From contig JAJFZO010000575.1 of NCBI GenBank assembly GCA_021397835.1, positions 4,779,001 to 4,843,000 of the forward strand: DNA of 64,000 nucleotides, given 5' to 3'. The notes below the pieces were generated by a model. It had not been told where the DNA came from. It saw nothing but the letters and a program-made list of their open reading frames with translations, and did no database searches. The translations under genes and the position numbers were made by a program. Source of the stretch: Moringa oleifera (lineage: Eukaryota > Streptophyta > Magnoliopsida > Brassicales > Moringaceae). Position 1 is the first letter of the stretch. Each line of letters opens with the position of its first letter. Shown here piece after piece: positions 11,708 to 21,189 of this stretch.

Positions 11708-13567
11708 ATGCGCTCAAATTTATTTCGAACTACGTCTAAGGTAGTGGCTCGGGCAAGGTCTGGTCGCATAACATGTGCCCGCAAATTGTTCGAGGAAATG
11801 CCCAACAGGGACTCGGTTGCTTGGAACGCAATGCTCGCTAGCTATTCTCGTCTGGGTCTTCACCAGGAAGCTCTTAATCTCTTTTACGGCATGAGAATCA
11901 CCAACACCAAGCCGGACAACTTCTCATTCACGGCAACTTTAAGTGCTTGTGCCGGAATAGGTGAGCTTCGATATGGAGCAAAAATTCACTCACTAGTCAT
12001 TGTCTTGGGTTACCAATCTTCATTGCCAGTTAACAACTCACTTATTGATATGTATGGTAAGTGTTTAGATCCCTGTAGTGCCAGTGCAGTGTTTAAAGAT
12101 ATGGGTGGTGCCAACGAAGTAACATGGTGCTCGCTTTTATTTGCTTATGTGAATTCTGGTGAGTTCAACAGTGCCCGGGAAGTGTTTCATATGATGCCAA
12201 GAAAGGTCGTAATCACGTGGAATATAATGATTTCTGGTCATGCTCGATATGGGGAAATTGAAATCTGTTTGTGTTTGTTCAGAGAGATGCAAGAGAGTTT
12301 GTGTTCACCTGATCAGTTTACTTTTAGTGCTTTAATGAATGCTTGTGCTGAATCCTCTGGATTTTTTTCTGGATCCATGGTGAATGCTCTTATTGTGAAA
12401 ACTGGCTGGAATGTGGCAACAGAGGTAAAGAATTCTATTCTAAGCTTTTACGCAAAGCTAGGCTGTGTAAAGGAAGCTATGAAGGAGTTTGAATCGGGTG
12501 GGATGCTGACTCAGGTGTCCTGGAATGCCATTATTGATGCTCATATGAAAAAGGGAGATACTCAAGAAGCTCTGAATGCATTTCAGCAAGCACCTGAGAG
12601 GAATGTTGTTTCTTGGACAGCTATGATTGCTGGGCATGCTAGAAATGGCAATGGAGAACAAGCTCTTAGTTTCTTTGTTGATATGATAAGAAGTTGTGTT
12701 TATCCAGATGATTTCACATATGGAGCTATCCTTCATGCGTGTTCAGATTTGGCTATACTAGGGCATGGCAGAATGATCCATGGATGTCTAATTCAACATG
12801 GTTTTCATGCTTATGTCTATGTTGCCAACGGCTTAGTCAACATGTATGCTAAATGTGGGGATATGAAAGGTTCAAGCCATGCATTTAGTGAGATTCTCAA
12901 CAAGGATTTGGTATCTTGGAATACAATGTTGTTTGGGTTTGGGATGTATGGATTGGCTAGACAAGGTCTACAACATTACCGAGATATGGTAGCATCTGGG
13001 ATGGAACCAGACAGAGTGACCTTCATTGGCTTGCTGATGACTTGCAGCCATTCAGGCCTTATAGAGGAAGGGAATGCATTGCTCAAGTTGATGGAGACAG
13101 CTCATGGGCTTCCATATGATATGGACCATGTGGCATGCGTGGTGGATATGCTTGGCCGTGGTGGGTATTTAACAGAGGCAAAGGAGTTGGCTCAGAAGTA
13201 CTCTCTTACTGATGATGCTAGAATCAGCTCAAGTGAGGCCCTGCTGGGAGCTTGTCCTGCCCATGGAGACATTGGTACAGGGACACATGTTGCGGAAGGT
13301 TTGAAGATTTTAAATCCTCAGAGAGATATGAGCTATGTGTTGCTGTCAAATTTGTATTGTGCCAGCGGGCAGTGGAAGCAAGCAGAGATGGTCAGGAAAG
13401 TAATGGCAGATCAGGGAATAAAGAAAATGCCTGGTTGTAGTTGGATTGAATTGAGAAATAAGGTGACAGCATTCATTGCTGGGAATCCTCCACAGCCATT
13501 CACAGAAGAGTTATCTAAGATGCTCTGCTCCCTTGAATTGGAAATGAAAAATCCATGCCTTGGTTAA
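11708..13567 (+). CDS. PLS-class pentatricopeptide repeat protein with E-type tail
   Basis: Intronless, 619 residues. PPR units run from about residue 18 to 530. They are seen as repeated W-N-A/T-M-I/L, A-L-x-x-F, P-D-x-F-T-F/Y, L-x-A-C-x and N-x-L-x-x-M-Y-x-K-C-G phrases of 31-36 residues, in the alternating P, L and S types. The C-terminal YVLLSNLYCASGQW, KKMPGCSWIEL and short tail are the E/E+ motifs. There is no DYW domain, so any editing deaminase would be recruited in trans. Such proteins bind organelle RNA base-specifically and usually act in mitochondrial or chloroplast C-to-U editing. The basic N-terminus (MRSNLFRTTSKVVARAR) suits a targeting peptide. The sequence closely recalls Arabidopsis At2g36980 (from memory, annotated mitochondrial). 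The start follows a stop-rich leader and matches the family N-terminus. Confidence 0.93.
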   Translation: MRSNLFRTTSKVVARARSGRITCARKLFEEMPNRDSVAWNAMLASYSRLGLHQEALNLFYGMRITNTKPDNFSFTATLSACAGIGELRYGAKIHSLVIVLGYQSSLPVNNSLIDMYGKCLDPCSASAVFKDMGGANEVTWCSLLFAYVNSGEFNSAREVFHMMPRKVVITWNIMISGHARYGEIEICLCLFREMQESLCSPDQFTFSALMNACAESSGFFSGSMVNALIVKTGWNVATEVKNSILSFYAKLGCVKEAMKEFESGGMLTQVSWNAIIDAHMKKGDTQEALNAFQQAPERNVVSWTAMIAGHARNGNGEQALSFFVDMIRSCVYPDDFTYGAILHACSDLAILGHGRMIHGCLIQHGFHAYVYVANGLVNMYAKCGDMKGSSHAFSEILNKDLVSWNTMLFGFGMYGLARQGLQHYRDMVASGMEPDRVTFIGLLMTCSHSGLIEEGNALLKLMETAHGLPYDMDHVACVVDMLGRGGYLTEAKELAQKYSLTDDARISSSEALLGACPAHGDIGTGTHVAEGLKILNPQRDMSYVLLSNLYCASGQWKQAEMVRKVMADQGIKKMPGCSWIELRNKVTAFIAGNPPQPFTEELSKMLCSLELEMKNPCLG

Positions 13568-16173
13568 CAACAAAAACCGAGGAAATCACATTCTTATGTT
13601 TGGTGGCACCAGGAATGGCAATTACGGAAAATTCCTGCAGAAGATGATGCATCTAATTTCCACCCAGTCCTACTTACCAACCTGAAAAGTCTGGTATGGC
13701 TTTAATGCATGATTTTTGTTAGAGATAATTGCAGAAGGAAGAAACAGAAGGAGGATTTGAGGTCTGTAGAACACTAATCTTCTTTGATTTAATTCTTTCT
13801 TTTCCATACTATAAGACCATTCTAATATTACAATGTACTCCAAAAAATTTTATTTATGAAGCTTAAAGAATCCAGTTAAATTAAGGTTCTGATGATTTTG
13901 CCAGGGCTCTTTTCATGTAGAGACAGAATCTTTGGGTGCTTGAGCTATGACAAAGTTTCAAACATTGGACAAACTTAGGCAGGTTCATCCTGAAGACGAG
14001 ATGCAAAGATGTTGCTTATTGCTTCTCAGCTTCTGGCTTTTGCATCCAAGTGATCATGTTGCCTTCTCCATGCTCATCTGGGTGATCGACATCTGTAATG
14101 CTTGAGGACTGGTAGTGCTCGAAGAAGCCATAGAAACATGGGTTATTTATTTTTTGTGTCAAATGAAAATTGAATAAATCCCAAAGCTAGGAAAGGATTG
14201 AAGAGTTGTATGTTCTTTGAGAATTCAAAAATGAAGTTATAGTCTCATAATAAATATTTAAAGAGAGATTTTTTTTTCACAATATTTACATTTTATATAT
14301 TTTTATTAAATTTAATGTTCTTATTTTGAAAAAAATAAAAAATATTTTATTTATTTTGATAATATTTTTAAAAATAAAAATTATATATAAATTACTTATG
14401 AAAAAAATTATTGATATTAATAAAAATAATAAATCAAAATAACATATTAAAAATTTAATAAAAATATAATTTTTTAAATATTAATTTACATAAAATATAT
14501 TTTTTATGTAATTAGTTTTAAATTTTTTATATTAAAAATATTTAAAAATATATATTTTTGATGAATACTTTCCTTAGCCAAAGGATGCAGGTTATTTCAA
14601 CTGATTAATTGCAAAACGGGTGCAAAAAGATCCCTCAACTGTACTAAAATTACAAAATGCTCCCCCGATTTTAAGGAGTAGTGGCAGCAGGGAAATCAAG
14701 GCAAACGAAAATATTTCCCTATACCTTCGACTTCCCTTCCTCCGGTCTTTGTTCTTCCTTTGCCCCTAAACCTCTTTCTTCTCGTTTTGAGGTTTTCTCG
14801 TCCGGCGCTAAACGAGTAAGCTCTCTTTTCGTTTTTGTCTTGCTCATTGAGCTTAACCCTTTTCCTCTTTTTTTGATTTTCTTAAATTTATGGTGTATTT
14901 TTAAAAATTTTCAATCTATTAATCCTGTAAGTTGAGGTTCTTTCGTGGAGGCGTTCACTAGCATTAGTGTGGGTTTGCTTCATGTGTACCGGATATTTGG
15001 GTACCAGGGTACGAGCACTTATGGGTATGTTTATATGTCATGGGGTTGCATGACGTTTGATTTTTGTTGTAAAGGTGAATTTGTTAGTCCTATATTGCTC
15101 CTTCTGGGCTGCGATAAGGGTCTTTCGTCTCGATTTCTGTTTATGGTTTTGGTTTCTGGTCTGTTTGCAGCTGTAGGATTTGAAAACATATTTGCATCAG
15201 AAGTTCTGGTATTTTATCCTTGGTGTGTTTGTGGTTTTAGAGGTCATGGGGTGGTCTTATATCGAAGTTGCTGCTCTTTTTTTTTTTTTTTGGTTTTTCT
15301 GCCCCTGGGTGCTTTAGTGTCCAGTGTTAGTGTATTTTTCTAGCATAATTAGTGAAGGTGTTAAAGCCATGACATGAGGGATTGGAAAATGCAGTAGCAG
15401 CAGAGTGGCTTGTAAGGTTCTGTGGTCACTTTCTGGATTGTTGTTCTTATCTTCTTATCTTTCTACTGTTTACTGGATTGCCATTTGATGGATTGTCTGT
15501 CTATGTGGTTGTGTCGTGGTTAACATGTCTTTCTGTTGCTGTTTAAATATTTCTGGGTTGGTGTAGATTTGCAGAATCAATTGATTCTTGGTTTAGGTGT
15601 TTGAGACTACTGGTGATTAATTTTGCTGCGGGGGATTGTGCACTGCAGAATGTCCTTTGTTTTCTTCATCTCTTAACAATGCTTTGCTGCGTAATGGAAT
15701 ATGATCTCTTGTCTGCTTCCCTTAAGAATCTGGATTTTCAAGTTGTATGTTCAAATATAAATTTAAATGTCTAATTGGTATCTTTGAATTGTTTGGAAAT
15801 TTCCTTTGGAATTCTGCTATGTGTGCCCACGCATGTGCATGCAATATGGATTATTTAAAAGGAGATGCTGGTTACATGAAACAGATAATTTTGGATGCTT
15901 GTCCTTGTCTTTCTTGTGATAGTTGAGTGCTAACTTGTACCACCAAGATCTCCTATCTCACATCTTGGCCAAAGCAGTCTATTAAATCTTACTGATTGAA
16001 AATTCTGCAGGGCCCTGTGGAAATGGGATTGAGTACCTTGGATGATTTTTTGGGAGGGAATGAACAGGTTCTACCTTCTAAGTTGCTGTGTTTGTTTATT
16101 TATGCAAGCATGAGGTGTTAAGGTAATTTCTAGTATTCTGCATTTAGTTGTTTATCTGGGTTTTGTATCACTG
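13568..16173. other. Intergenic plus spliced 5' leader of the J-domain gene
   Basis: About 13568-14200 is 3' flank of the PPR gene. Positions 14230-14575 form an AT-rich block without genes. From about 14660 the base composition turns pyrimidine-rich, as in a plant leader. A donor (CGA|GTAAGC) lies near 14815, an acceptor (CTGCAG|GGCCC) near 16010, a donor (AACAG|GTTCT) near 16068 and an acceptor (TTTAG|TTG) near 16147. Together these suggest two 5' UTR introns before the ATG at 16174. The GTG-initiated frames at 14681 and 14945 are not credible genes. Confidence 0.45.
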
Positions 16174-19100
16174 ATGGAGTGCAACAAAGAAGAGGCCATT
16201 AGGGCCAAAGACATTGCTGAGGGTTTAATGCAGAACAGGAATTTCACGGCGGGTCGTAAACTTGTACTCAAAGCCCAAAAGCTTTATAATGACCTGGAGA
16301 ATATCTCTCAAATGTTAATGGTTTGTGATGTGCACTGTGCTGCCGAGGCAAGATTGTTTGGGAATGAGATGGACTGGTATGGTATACTTCAAATTGAGCA
16401 GAGTGCTGATGAAGCAACAATCAAGAAGCAGTATAGAAAGTTTGCTCTCCAACTTCATCCTGATAAGAATAAGTTTCCTGGAGCAGAAGCTGCTTTTAAA
16501 CTGATTGGGGAGGCTCAGAGAGTGCTTCTGGATCGCAGTAAGCGGTCCATGCATGACTTGAAGCGGAAAGCTTCTGTGAGCAATCCAGCAGCATCATATA
16601 AGGTCCCGCAGAGGGCAAGTTCTTACCCACATCATGCAGTTCAAAATGATGTCAGGAGCAACTCTACAGGCATAAAACTTGAACACCAGCAGCCACGTCA
16701 GCAAGCTCCATCAGTGGTTTTCAATGGTCGTCCAGCTTTTTGGACCATGTGTCCATTTTGTTCAGTGAGGTACCAGTATTATAGAGAACTTATTAATAAA
16801 TGTATCCGTTGTCAAGCTTGCAACAAGCCCTTCACAGCATATGAAATGTCTGCACAAGGTGCTGCCCCCGCAACAAATGCGAGTCAGCCAGTTTTTCCTC
16901 AGCAGAAGGATGTCCCAAATCCGGGTGGTCGCAAAGTGGGAGAGAGATGTCAGAGGACTTCCAGAGCTGATAATTCGAAAGCTGATAATTCCAAAGAAGA
17001 GTGTTTCCCCAAGACGGGTTGTACTTCTGAGGTTTGTACAGAAAAGGTGAATGGGAAGAGGAAAAAGAAGCAACTAGCAGAGTCCAGTGAAAGTTGCGAG
17101 ACTGAAAATTCCACTTCTTCTGAAGAAGATATGATAGTTGATGATAATGGTGGTCTTGGGATGGGGCAAGAATTTGGATCTCATGGAGAGCATCACCCAC
17201 GGAGATCTGGGCGACACAAGCAGCAGGTTTCGTACCAGGAAAATATAAGTGATGATGATGATTTTGTGAGTCATCCGAAAAGAGCCAAGGGGAGTGGAGC
17301 ATCCTGCGCCAATGAAGAGGAGAGTGAAGGTTCACTGAAAAAAGAGGCACCTAAAATAGATGAGCAAGCTGATCTGAAAGAAGATAAGAAAGTAGGTAAG
17401 CAGAGAGAAAATGCTTGTTTTCAGGAGACTGTAACCAAGAAGGTGAACAAGAAAGAAAAAGCTGGAGCAGATGACTCTAACAGAAGTTCTGATGCTCATG
17501 CTAATGACTGTAAGAAAAATTCTGAAGCTTATACTGATGCATATAAGGAAAGTTCTGAAGTTCATCACTCCACTTCGGATTCAAATTCTAAAGGCAGAGA
17601 AGAGCCAGTACTATTTTCATACCCTGATCCAGATTTCTATGATTTTGATAATGACAGGAAAAAAGAGTGTTTTGCAGTTGGCCAGATTTGGGCAATTTAT
17701 GATACTTTGGATGCAATGCCCCGATTCTATGCTCATATTAAAAGAGTTTACTCTTCTGGGTTCAAGCTACAGATAACCTGGCTAGAACCAGACCCAGATG
17801 ATGAGAATGAAATCCAATGGGTGAATGAGGACTTGCCTGTTTCTTGTGGCAAGTTCAGACGTGGGAATTCAGAAAGCACAGAAGATCTTCTTATGTTCTC
17901 TCATTTGATTGAGTGGGGAAAAGGCAGCCGTAGAGATACATACAAGATATTTCCAAGAAAAGGAGAAACTTGGGCGCTATTCAAGAACTGGGATATTAAA
18001 TGGAGCTTAGATCCTGACTCTCACCAGAAATATGAATATGAATTTGTTGAAATCTTGTCAGAATTTTTTGAAGATGTTGGGATATCTGTCGCATACTTAA
18101 GTAAGGTGAAAGGCTTTTCAAGTGTTTTTTGTTGCATAGTTGGAGAAGGAACAGGGACAATTCAAATTCCACCTGCTGAACTATTCAGGTTTTCCCACAG
18201 AGTACCATCCTTTAAATTGACCGGTGATGAAAGAGAAGGTGTGCCGAAAGGGTCTTTTGAACTTGATCCTGCTTCTCTGCCTGTCAATATGGAAGAAATA
18301 TCTATTCCTGTAAATTTCAAAGTGGATGTTGGCAATGCTGATCCTAGTAATTCTCGCTCAAGATCTTCGGATGAATTGAAACCTGTCATGGTGCCCAAAG
18401 AGGCTGCATCTGTGCATCATAGAGATGTGGAGACCCATTTAAACCCTGGGGATGACAGTTCTTGGAACAATAATGAAGATCCTAATGCTCCTCTGACTTC
18501 AACCCCGAGGGCTGTTGCATTTCCAGAACCACAATTCTATGACTTTGATGCTAAAAAATCCCAGGAAAAGTTTCAGATTGGTCAAATCTGGTCATTGTAC
18601 AGTGATGAAGATGGCTTACCAAAGTATTATGGTCAAATTGAGAAAATTGAGTCTGAACCAGAGTTCAAATTGCATGTCAGGTGGCTTGTTACTTGCTCAT
18701 TGCCGGATGGTGTGATTCAATGGCATGATGAAGAGATACTTATTTGTTGTGGAAGATTTAAGGCTAAGAAAGGAAGACCTCAGGCCTTTTCTCTCACTAC
18801 TTCCTTTTCACATCAGTTGCAAGCAGATCCTGCTGGCAGGAAGAATGAGTATACCATCTTTCCTAAGAAAGGTGATATTTGGGCATTGTACCAGAACTGG
18901 AGTGCTGGAATAAAAAATTCTGAGTTGAAAAACTGTGATTATGACATTGTGGAAGTTATGGGGGAAAATGACTTGCATATAGAAGTTTTAGTTTTGGAGC
19001 GCGTGGACGGTTTCAACTCGGTGTTCAAGGCTTCATTAAAGGACAGATCCCCCATCACAATGGTCATCCCACGGGAAGAGCTGCTCAGGTTCTCCCATCA

Positions 19101-19200
19101 AATTCCTGCTTTCTTGCTGACAGAAGAAAGAGGTGGCAGCTTGAGAGGTTTTTGGGAACTTGATCCTGCAGCATTACCACTTCATTACTTTCCACATTAA
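16174..19200 (+). CDS. J-domain (DnaJ) protein with tandem DUF3444 domains
   Basis: Single coding exon, 1008 residues. The N-terminus carries the MECNKEEAIRAKDIAE helix typical of this plant family. A J domain at about 66-131 has the HPD triad at 95-97, needed to stimulate Hsp70 ATPase. Residues 189-220 hold a zinc-ribbon-like CPFC..C.ACNKPF segment. An acidic and lysine-rich linker with nuclear-localisation-like runs follows (KRKKKQ near 295, then SS/EE stretches). Two DUF3444 domains follow, at about 485-690 (DPDFYDFD, FAVGQIWAIY, GETWALFKNW) and about 785-1000 (EPQFYDFD, FQIGQIWSLY, GDIWALYQNW). DUF3444 has no known activity. The closest relative recalled is AT3G06340, next to the DHQ-SDH gene in Arabidopsis. 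Several family members have one DUF3444, so the doubled domain is worth noting. Confidence 0.93.
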   Translation: MECNKEEAIRAKDIAEGLMQNRNFTAGRKLVLKAQKLYNDLENISQMLMVCDVHCAAEARLFGNEMDWYGILQIEQSADEATIKKQYRKFALQLHPDKNKFPGAEAAFKLIGEAQRVLLDRSKRSMHDLKRKASVSNPAASYKVPQRASSYPHHAVQNDVRSNSTGIKLEHQQPRQQAPSVVFNGRPAFWTMCPFCSVRYQYYRELINKCIRCQACNKPFTAYEMSAQGAAPATNASQPVFPQQKDVPNPGGRKVGERCQRTSRADNSKADNSKEECFPKTGCTSEVCTEKVNGKRKKKQLAESSESCETENSTSSEEDMIVDDNGGLGMGQEFGSHGEHHPRRSGRHKQQVSYQENISDDDDFVSHPKRAKGSGASCANEEESEGSLKKEAPKIDEQADLKEDKKVGKQRENACFQETVTKKVNKKEKAGADDSNRSSDAHANDCKKNSEAYTDAYKESSEVHHSTSDSNSKGREEPVLFSYPDPDFYDFDNDRKKECFAVGQIWAIYDTLDAMPRFYAHIKRVYSSGFKLQITWLEPDPDDENEIQWVNEDLPVSCGKFRRGNSESTEDLLMFSHLIEWGKGSRRDTYKIFPRKGETWALFKNWDIKWSLDPDSHQKYEYEFVEILSEFFEDVGISVAYLSKVKGFSSVFCCIVGEGTGTIQIPPAELFRFSHRVPSFKLTGDEREGVPKGSFELDPASLPVNMEEISIPVNFKVDVGNADPSNSRSRSSDELKPVMVPKEAASVHHRDVETHLNPGDDSSWNNNEDPNAPLTSTPRAVAFPEPQFYDFDAKKSQEKFQIGQIWSLYSDEDGLPKYYGQIEKIESEPEFKLHVRWLVTCSLPDGVIQWHDEEILICCGRFKAKKGRPQAFSLTTSFSHQLQADPAGRKNEYTIFPKKGDIWALYQNWSAGIKNSELKNCDYDIVEVMGENDLHIEVLVLERVDGFNSVFKASLKDRSPITMVIPREELLRFSHQIPAFLLTEERGGSLRGFWELDPAALPLHYFPH

Positions 19201-20344
19201 TTGAGGCGGCAGGATGATGAGTCCAATGGCATTTACTGTGCCACACATCACATGTATGGTGCTCCTGCCAGGCACTTTTTTCTTTTTTGGGAGGCTGGTG
19301 TTGAAATGAAATAGTTTTCTCCGAAAAGAAAGTCCTGAACCATCTGGATGTGCTACGATTCTGATTTTAATTAGTTTGAATCAGGACAACAATATTTTGT
19401 GTTGCTTTTCGAACATGCACAAGTTGGCTACCCCGATTATTCTTACTAATGCGTGTTCTTCGGTCAAGATGGAGCTGCACTGTGAGAAAAGTTGGTTGTC
19501 CTGGCGGTAGGTTTCATTTGATTAGCTGGTTAGTTTTCCCATCTGCTTACACAAAATCACTACTGAATTAAAAATGAATCTATCTAGATTTTATCTGTAA
19601 ACTCCGTTCTTTGTAGATACCTCTGGCAGCTTCGGATGTAGAAGTCACATATTTTAGACCTGCTTGTGCTTCTTTTTGTAGTTTTACAGAAGCTGTTTAG
19701 CTTTTTGATTTATGTACTAGCAAAGATTAGAACTTTGGATTCTGGGCTTGCTGCCAGTGGCATGTGCTGAACAGGCTCTTTTCTTCATTTATTTTTCCTA
19801 CCTTTCTCCTTATATTAATGGTGAGGGAGATAATTGCTGCTACATTTTTCTTTCCTCTCTCAAATACGTGCACTTGTGATTGGAATCTCAGTCTGCTTTG
19901 TGTGACCCATGATCCAAAAGGTGTTTTGTGATAATAACAGCTGCTACTTGAGGTGACTGAAACTTACCTAGCTCTATTTTGTCCAGATTAATCTCAATAA
20001 TTTTTGCTTCACTCTTGTATTTATCATTCTATCTAGTTGGTACAGAATGATATGAACGCATAGTATACCTTGCAGGTCAATTGCATGAGCCTCCAAAATA
20101 AGAAGTGAGAGCATAAAACTAGTATTGTCTTTGAGGGTACTGGAAATTTATACAAAAGTGAAACAAAATATGTCAGAAATGCATTCGATGGAACTAGAAG
20201 AGCTGAATTTCCAGCGACAAGCAGGCAATGATCAAGTTCTTTTCCCAGAGTGACAATTCTTTTCCCTTCCCAAGGTGGTGGCTAGAATCTCGAAGAGTTT
20301 GGTAAATAGTTATCAAAATCTATTTTGTGAAGAACGCACAGGCT
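19201..20344. other. 3' UTR and intergenic
   Basis: T-rich, stop-rich DNA without a credible reading frame on either strand. The first few hundred bases are probably the 3' UTR of the J-domain gene. Nothing else recognised. Confidence 0.5.
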
Positions 20345-20416
20345 GGGCATTTGGTCTAGTGGTATGATTCTCGCTTTGGGTGCGAGAGGCCCCGAGTTCG
20401 ATTCTCGGAATGCCCC
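20345..20416 (+). tRNA. trnP-UGG: tRNA-Pro (anticodon UGG)
   Basis: A 72-nt cloverleaf. The acceptor arm GGGCATT pairs with AATGCCC, followed by discriminator C. The D arm contains GGTCTAGTGGTA, which is the A box. The anticodon stem CTCGC/GCGAG closes a TTTGGGT loop with anticodon TGG. The T arm CCGAG-TTCGATT-CTCGG is perfectly paired and contains the B box. No intron. It sits between the J-domain and BRCT genes, and decayed relatives lie just downstream. Confidence 0.96.
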
Positions 20417-20504
20417 AGAAAATTCTGTTTCTTTATATTTTTGTTTCTGCCGCATGCTGAAGCGACCGCGTCTGTCATGTTTCCCAACTCACAGTCAGTG
20501 AGTT

Positions 20505-20551
20505 TTGGCCCAGTGAGAGGTCCGAGTTCGACTCTGGCAACCGCCCACTTG
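20505..20551 (+). pseudogene. tRNA-Pro-like 3'-half relic
   Basis: The stretch containing TTTTGGCCCAGTGAGAGG and then CCGAGTTCGACTCTGG resembles the anticodon arm to T arm of the neighbouring tRNA-Pro. It has a TGG in the loop position and a good B box, but the acceptor and D arms are missing. It is probably a truncated copy. It is short, so chance resemblance is possible. Confidence 0.5.
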
Positions 20552-20664
20552 TTTTCCCTTATAAATTTTGTTCTTTCTCGTTGGCTAAATCGACAGTGTC
20601 GTTTGAGTATCCTGACTGACAGCCAGAAAGAGCAATAAAAAAGAAAAAAATTTTGGTAAGTGGC

Positions 20665-20734
20665 GGGGCATTCCGAGAATTGAACTGAACCTCTCGCACC
20701 CCAAGCGGTAATCATACCACTAGACCAAATTCCC
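20665..20734 (-). pseudogene. Decayed tRNA-Pro copy in inverted orientation
   Basis: On the minus strand this reads as a tRNA-Pro with the same D-arm core as the plus-strand copy and an AATGCCCC end. The acceptor 5' side is GGGAATT, giving one mismatch. The anticodon loop TTGGGGT would give anticodon GGG, but the anticodon stem (ACCGC/GCGAG) has two mismatches. The T arm has lost two bases. Plant nuclear genomes rarely use a GGG Pro anticodon. With the stem damage, a pseudogene is much more likely than a functional gene. Confidence 0.8.
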
Positions 20735-20959
20735 GTGGTTCGTGCAGACTAACTCTTCTATTATTAAAATATTTTAGTTAAATTGTGCCTGCTTTAGAAA
20801 TTAGAAGCAGAACGTTACTCCTCCGTGCTCCGGTAGAGCCGGGCAAATTTCGGTCACTGTCAGTATAAACAAGGCGAAATTGATATTTCATCTTTCCCTC
20901 CAAAAGTCTCCTCCCGCCCTCTTTAGACTCCAGTCCCCTAAAACCCTAACCCAATAGTT

Positions 20960-20991
<32 letters not shown>

Positions 20992-21189
20992 CTTGCCTCT
21001 CTTTCTGGGTAAGTATCTCGCAATGCAGTTGGCTTCATTTATCTTTTTTAGTTTGATGTGATCTTGGTTTCTGCCTAATTTCCTTGGCTGAGGGGTTGCG
21101 GTTCTTTCCCTCTAATTTTGGCGGGTAATCTACTTCGTCAATTGTGATTAGTTGGTGACGATTGTCGCTTTGGTTTCAGATGAATTGAA

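Larger units (their letters stand above)
20417..21189 (+). promoter_or_regulatory. Promoter and spliced 5' leader of the BRCT gene: telo-box, CT tract, uORF
   Basis: A telo-box AAACCCTAA stands at 20941-20949, followed by a (CT)n tract at 20961-20986. This pairing is common at 5' ends of plant housekeeping, cell-cycle and ribosomal genes. A leader intron runs from the donor GG|GTAAGT at 21009 to the CAG ending at 21179. The second leader exon begins exactly with ATGAATTGA, a two-codon uORF (21180-21188) that ends one base before the main ATG at 21190. The decayed tRNA relics lie upstream in the same interval. Confidence 0.65.

Noticed and set aside
14681..15343. Two plus-strand frames (84 and 132 codons) upstream of the J-domain gene
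   Set aside because: Both need GTG starts, and the first lies in the pyrimidine-rich leader. The second is intron-like, T-rich and hydrophobic only because of that composition.
20665..20734. A functional tRNA-Pro(GGG)
   Set aside because: Mismatched anticodon stem, one acceptor mismatch and a two-base loss in the T arm. Called a pseudogene instead.
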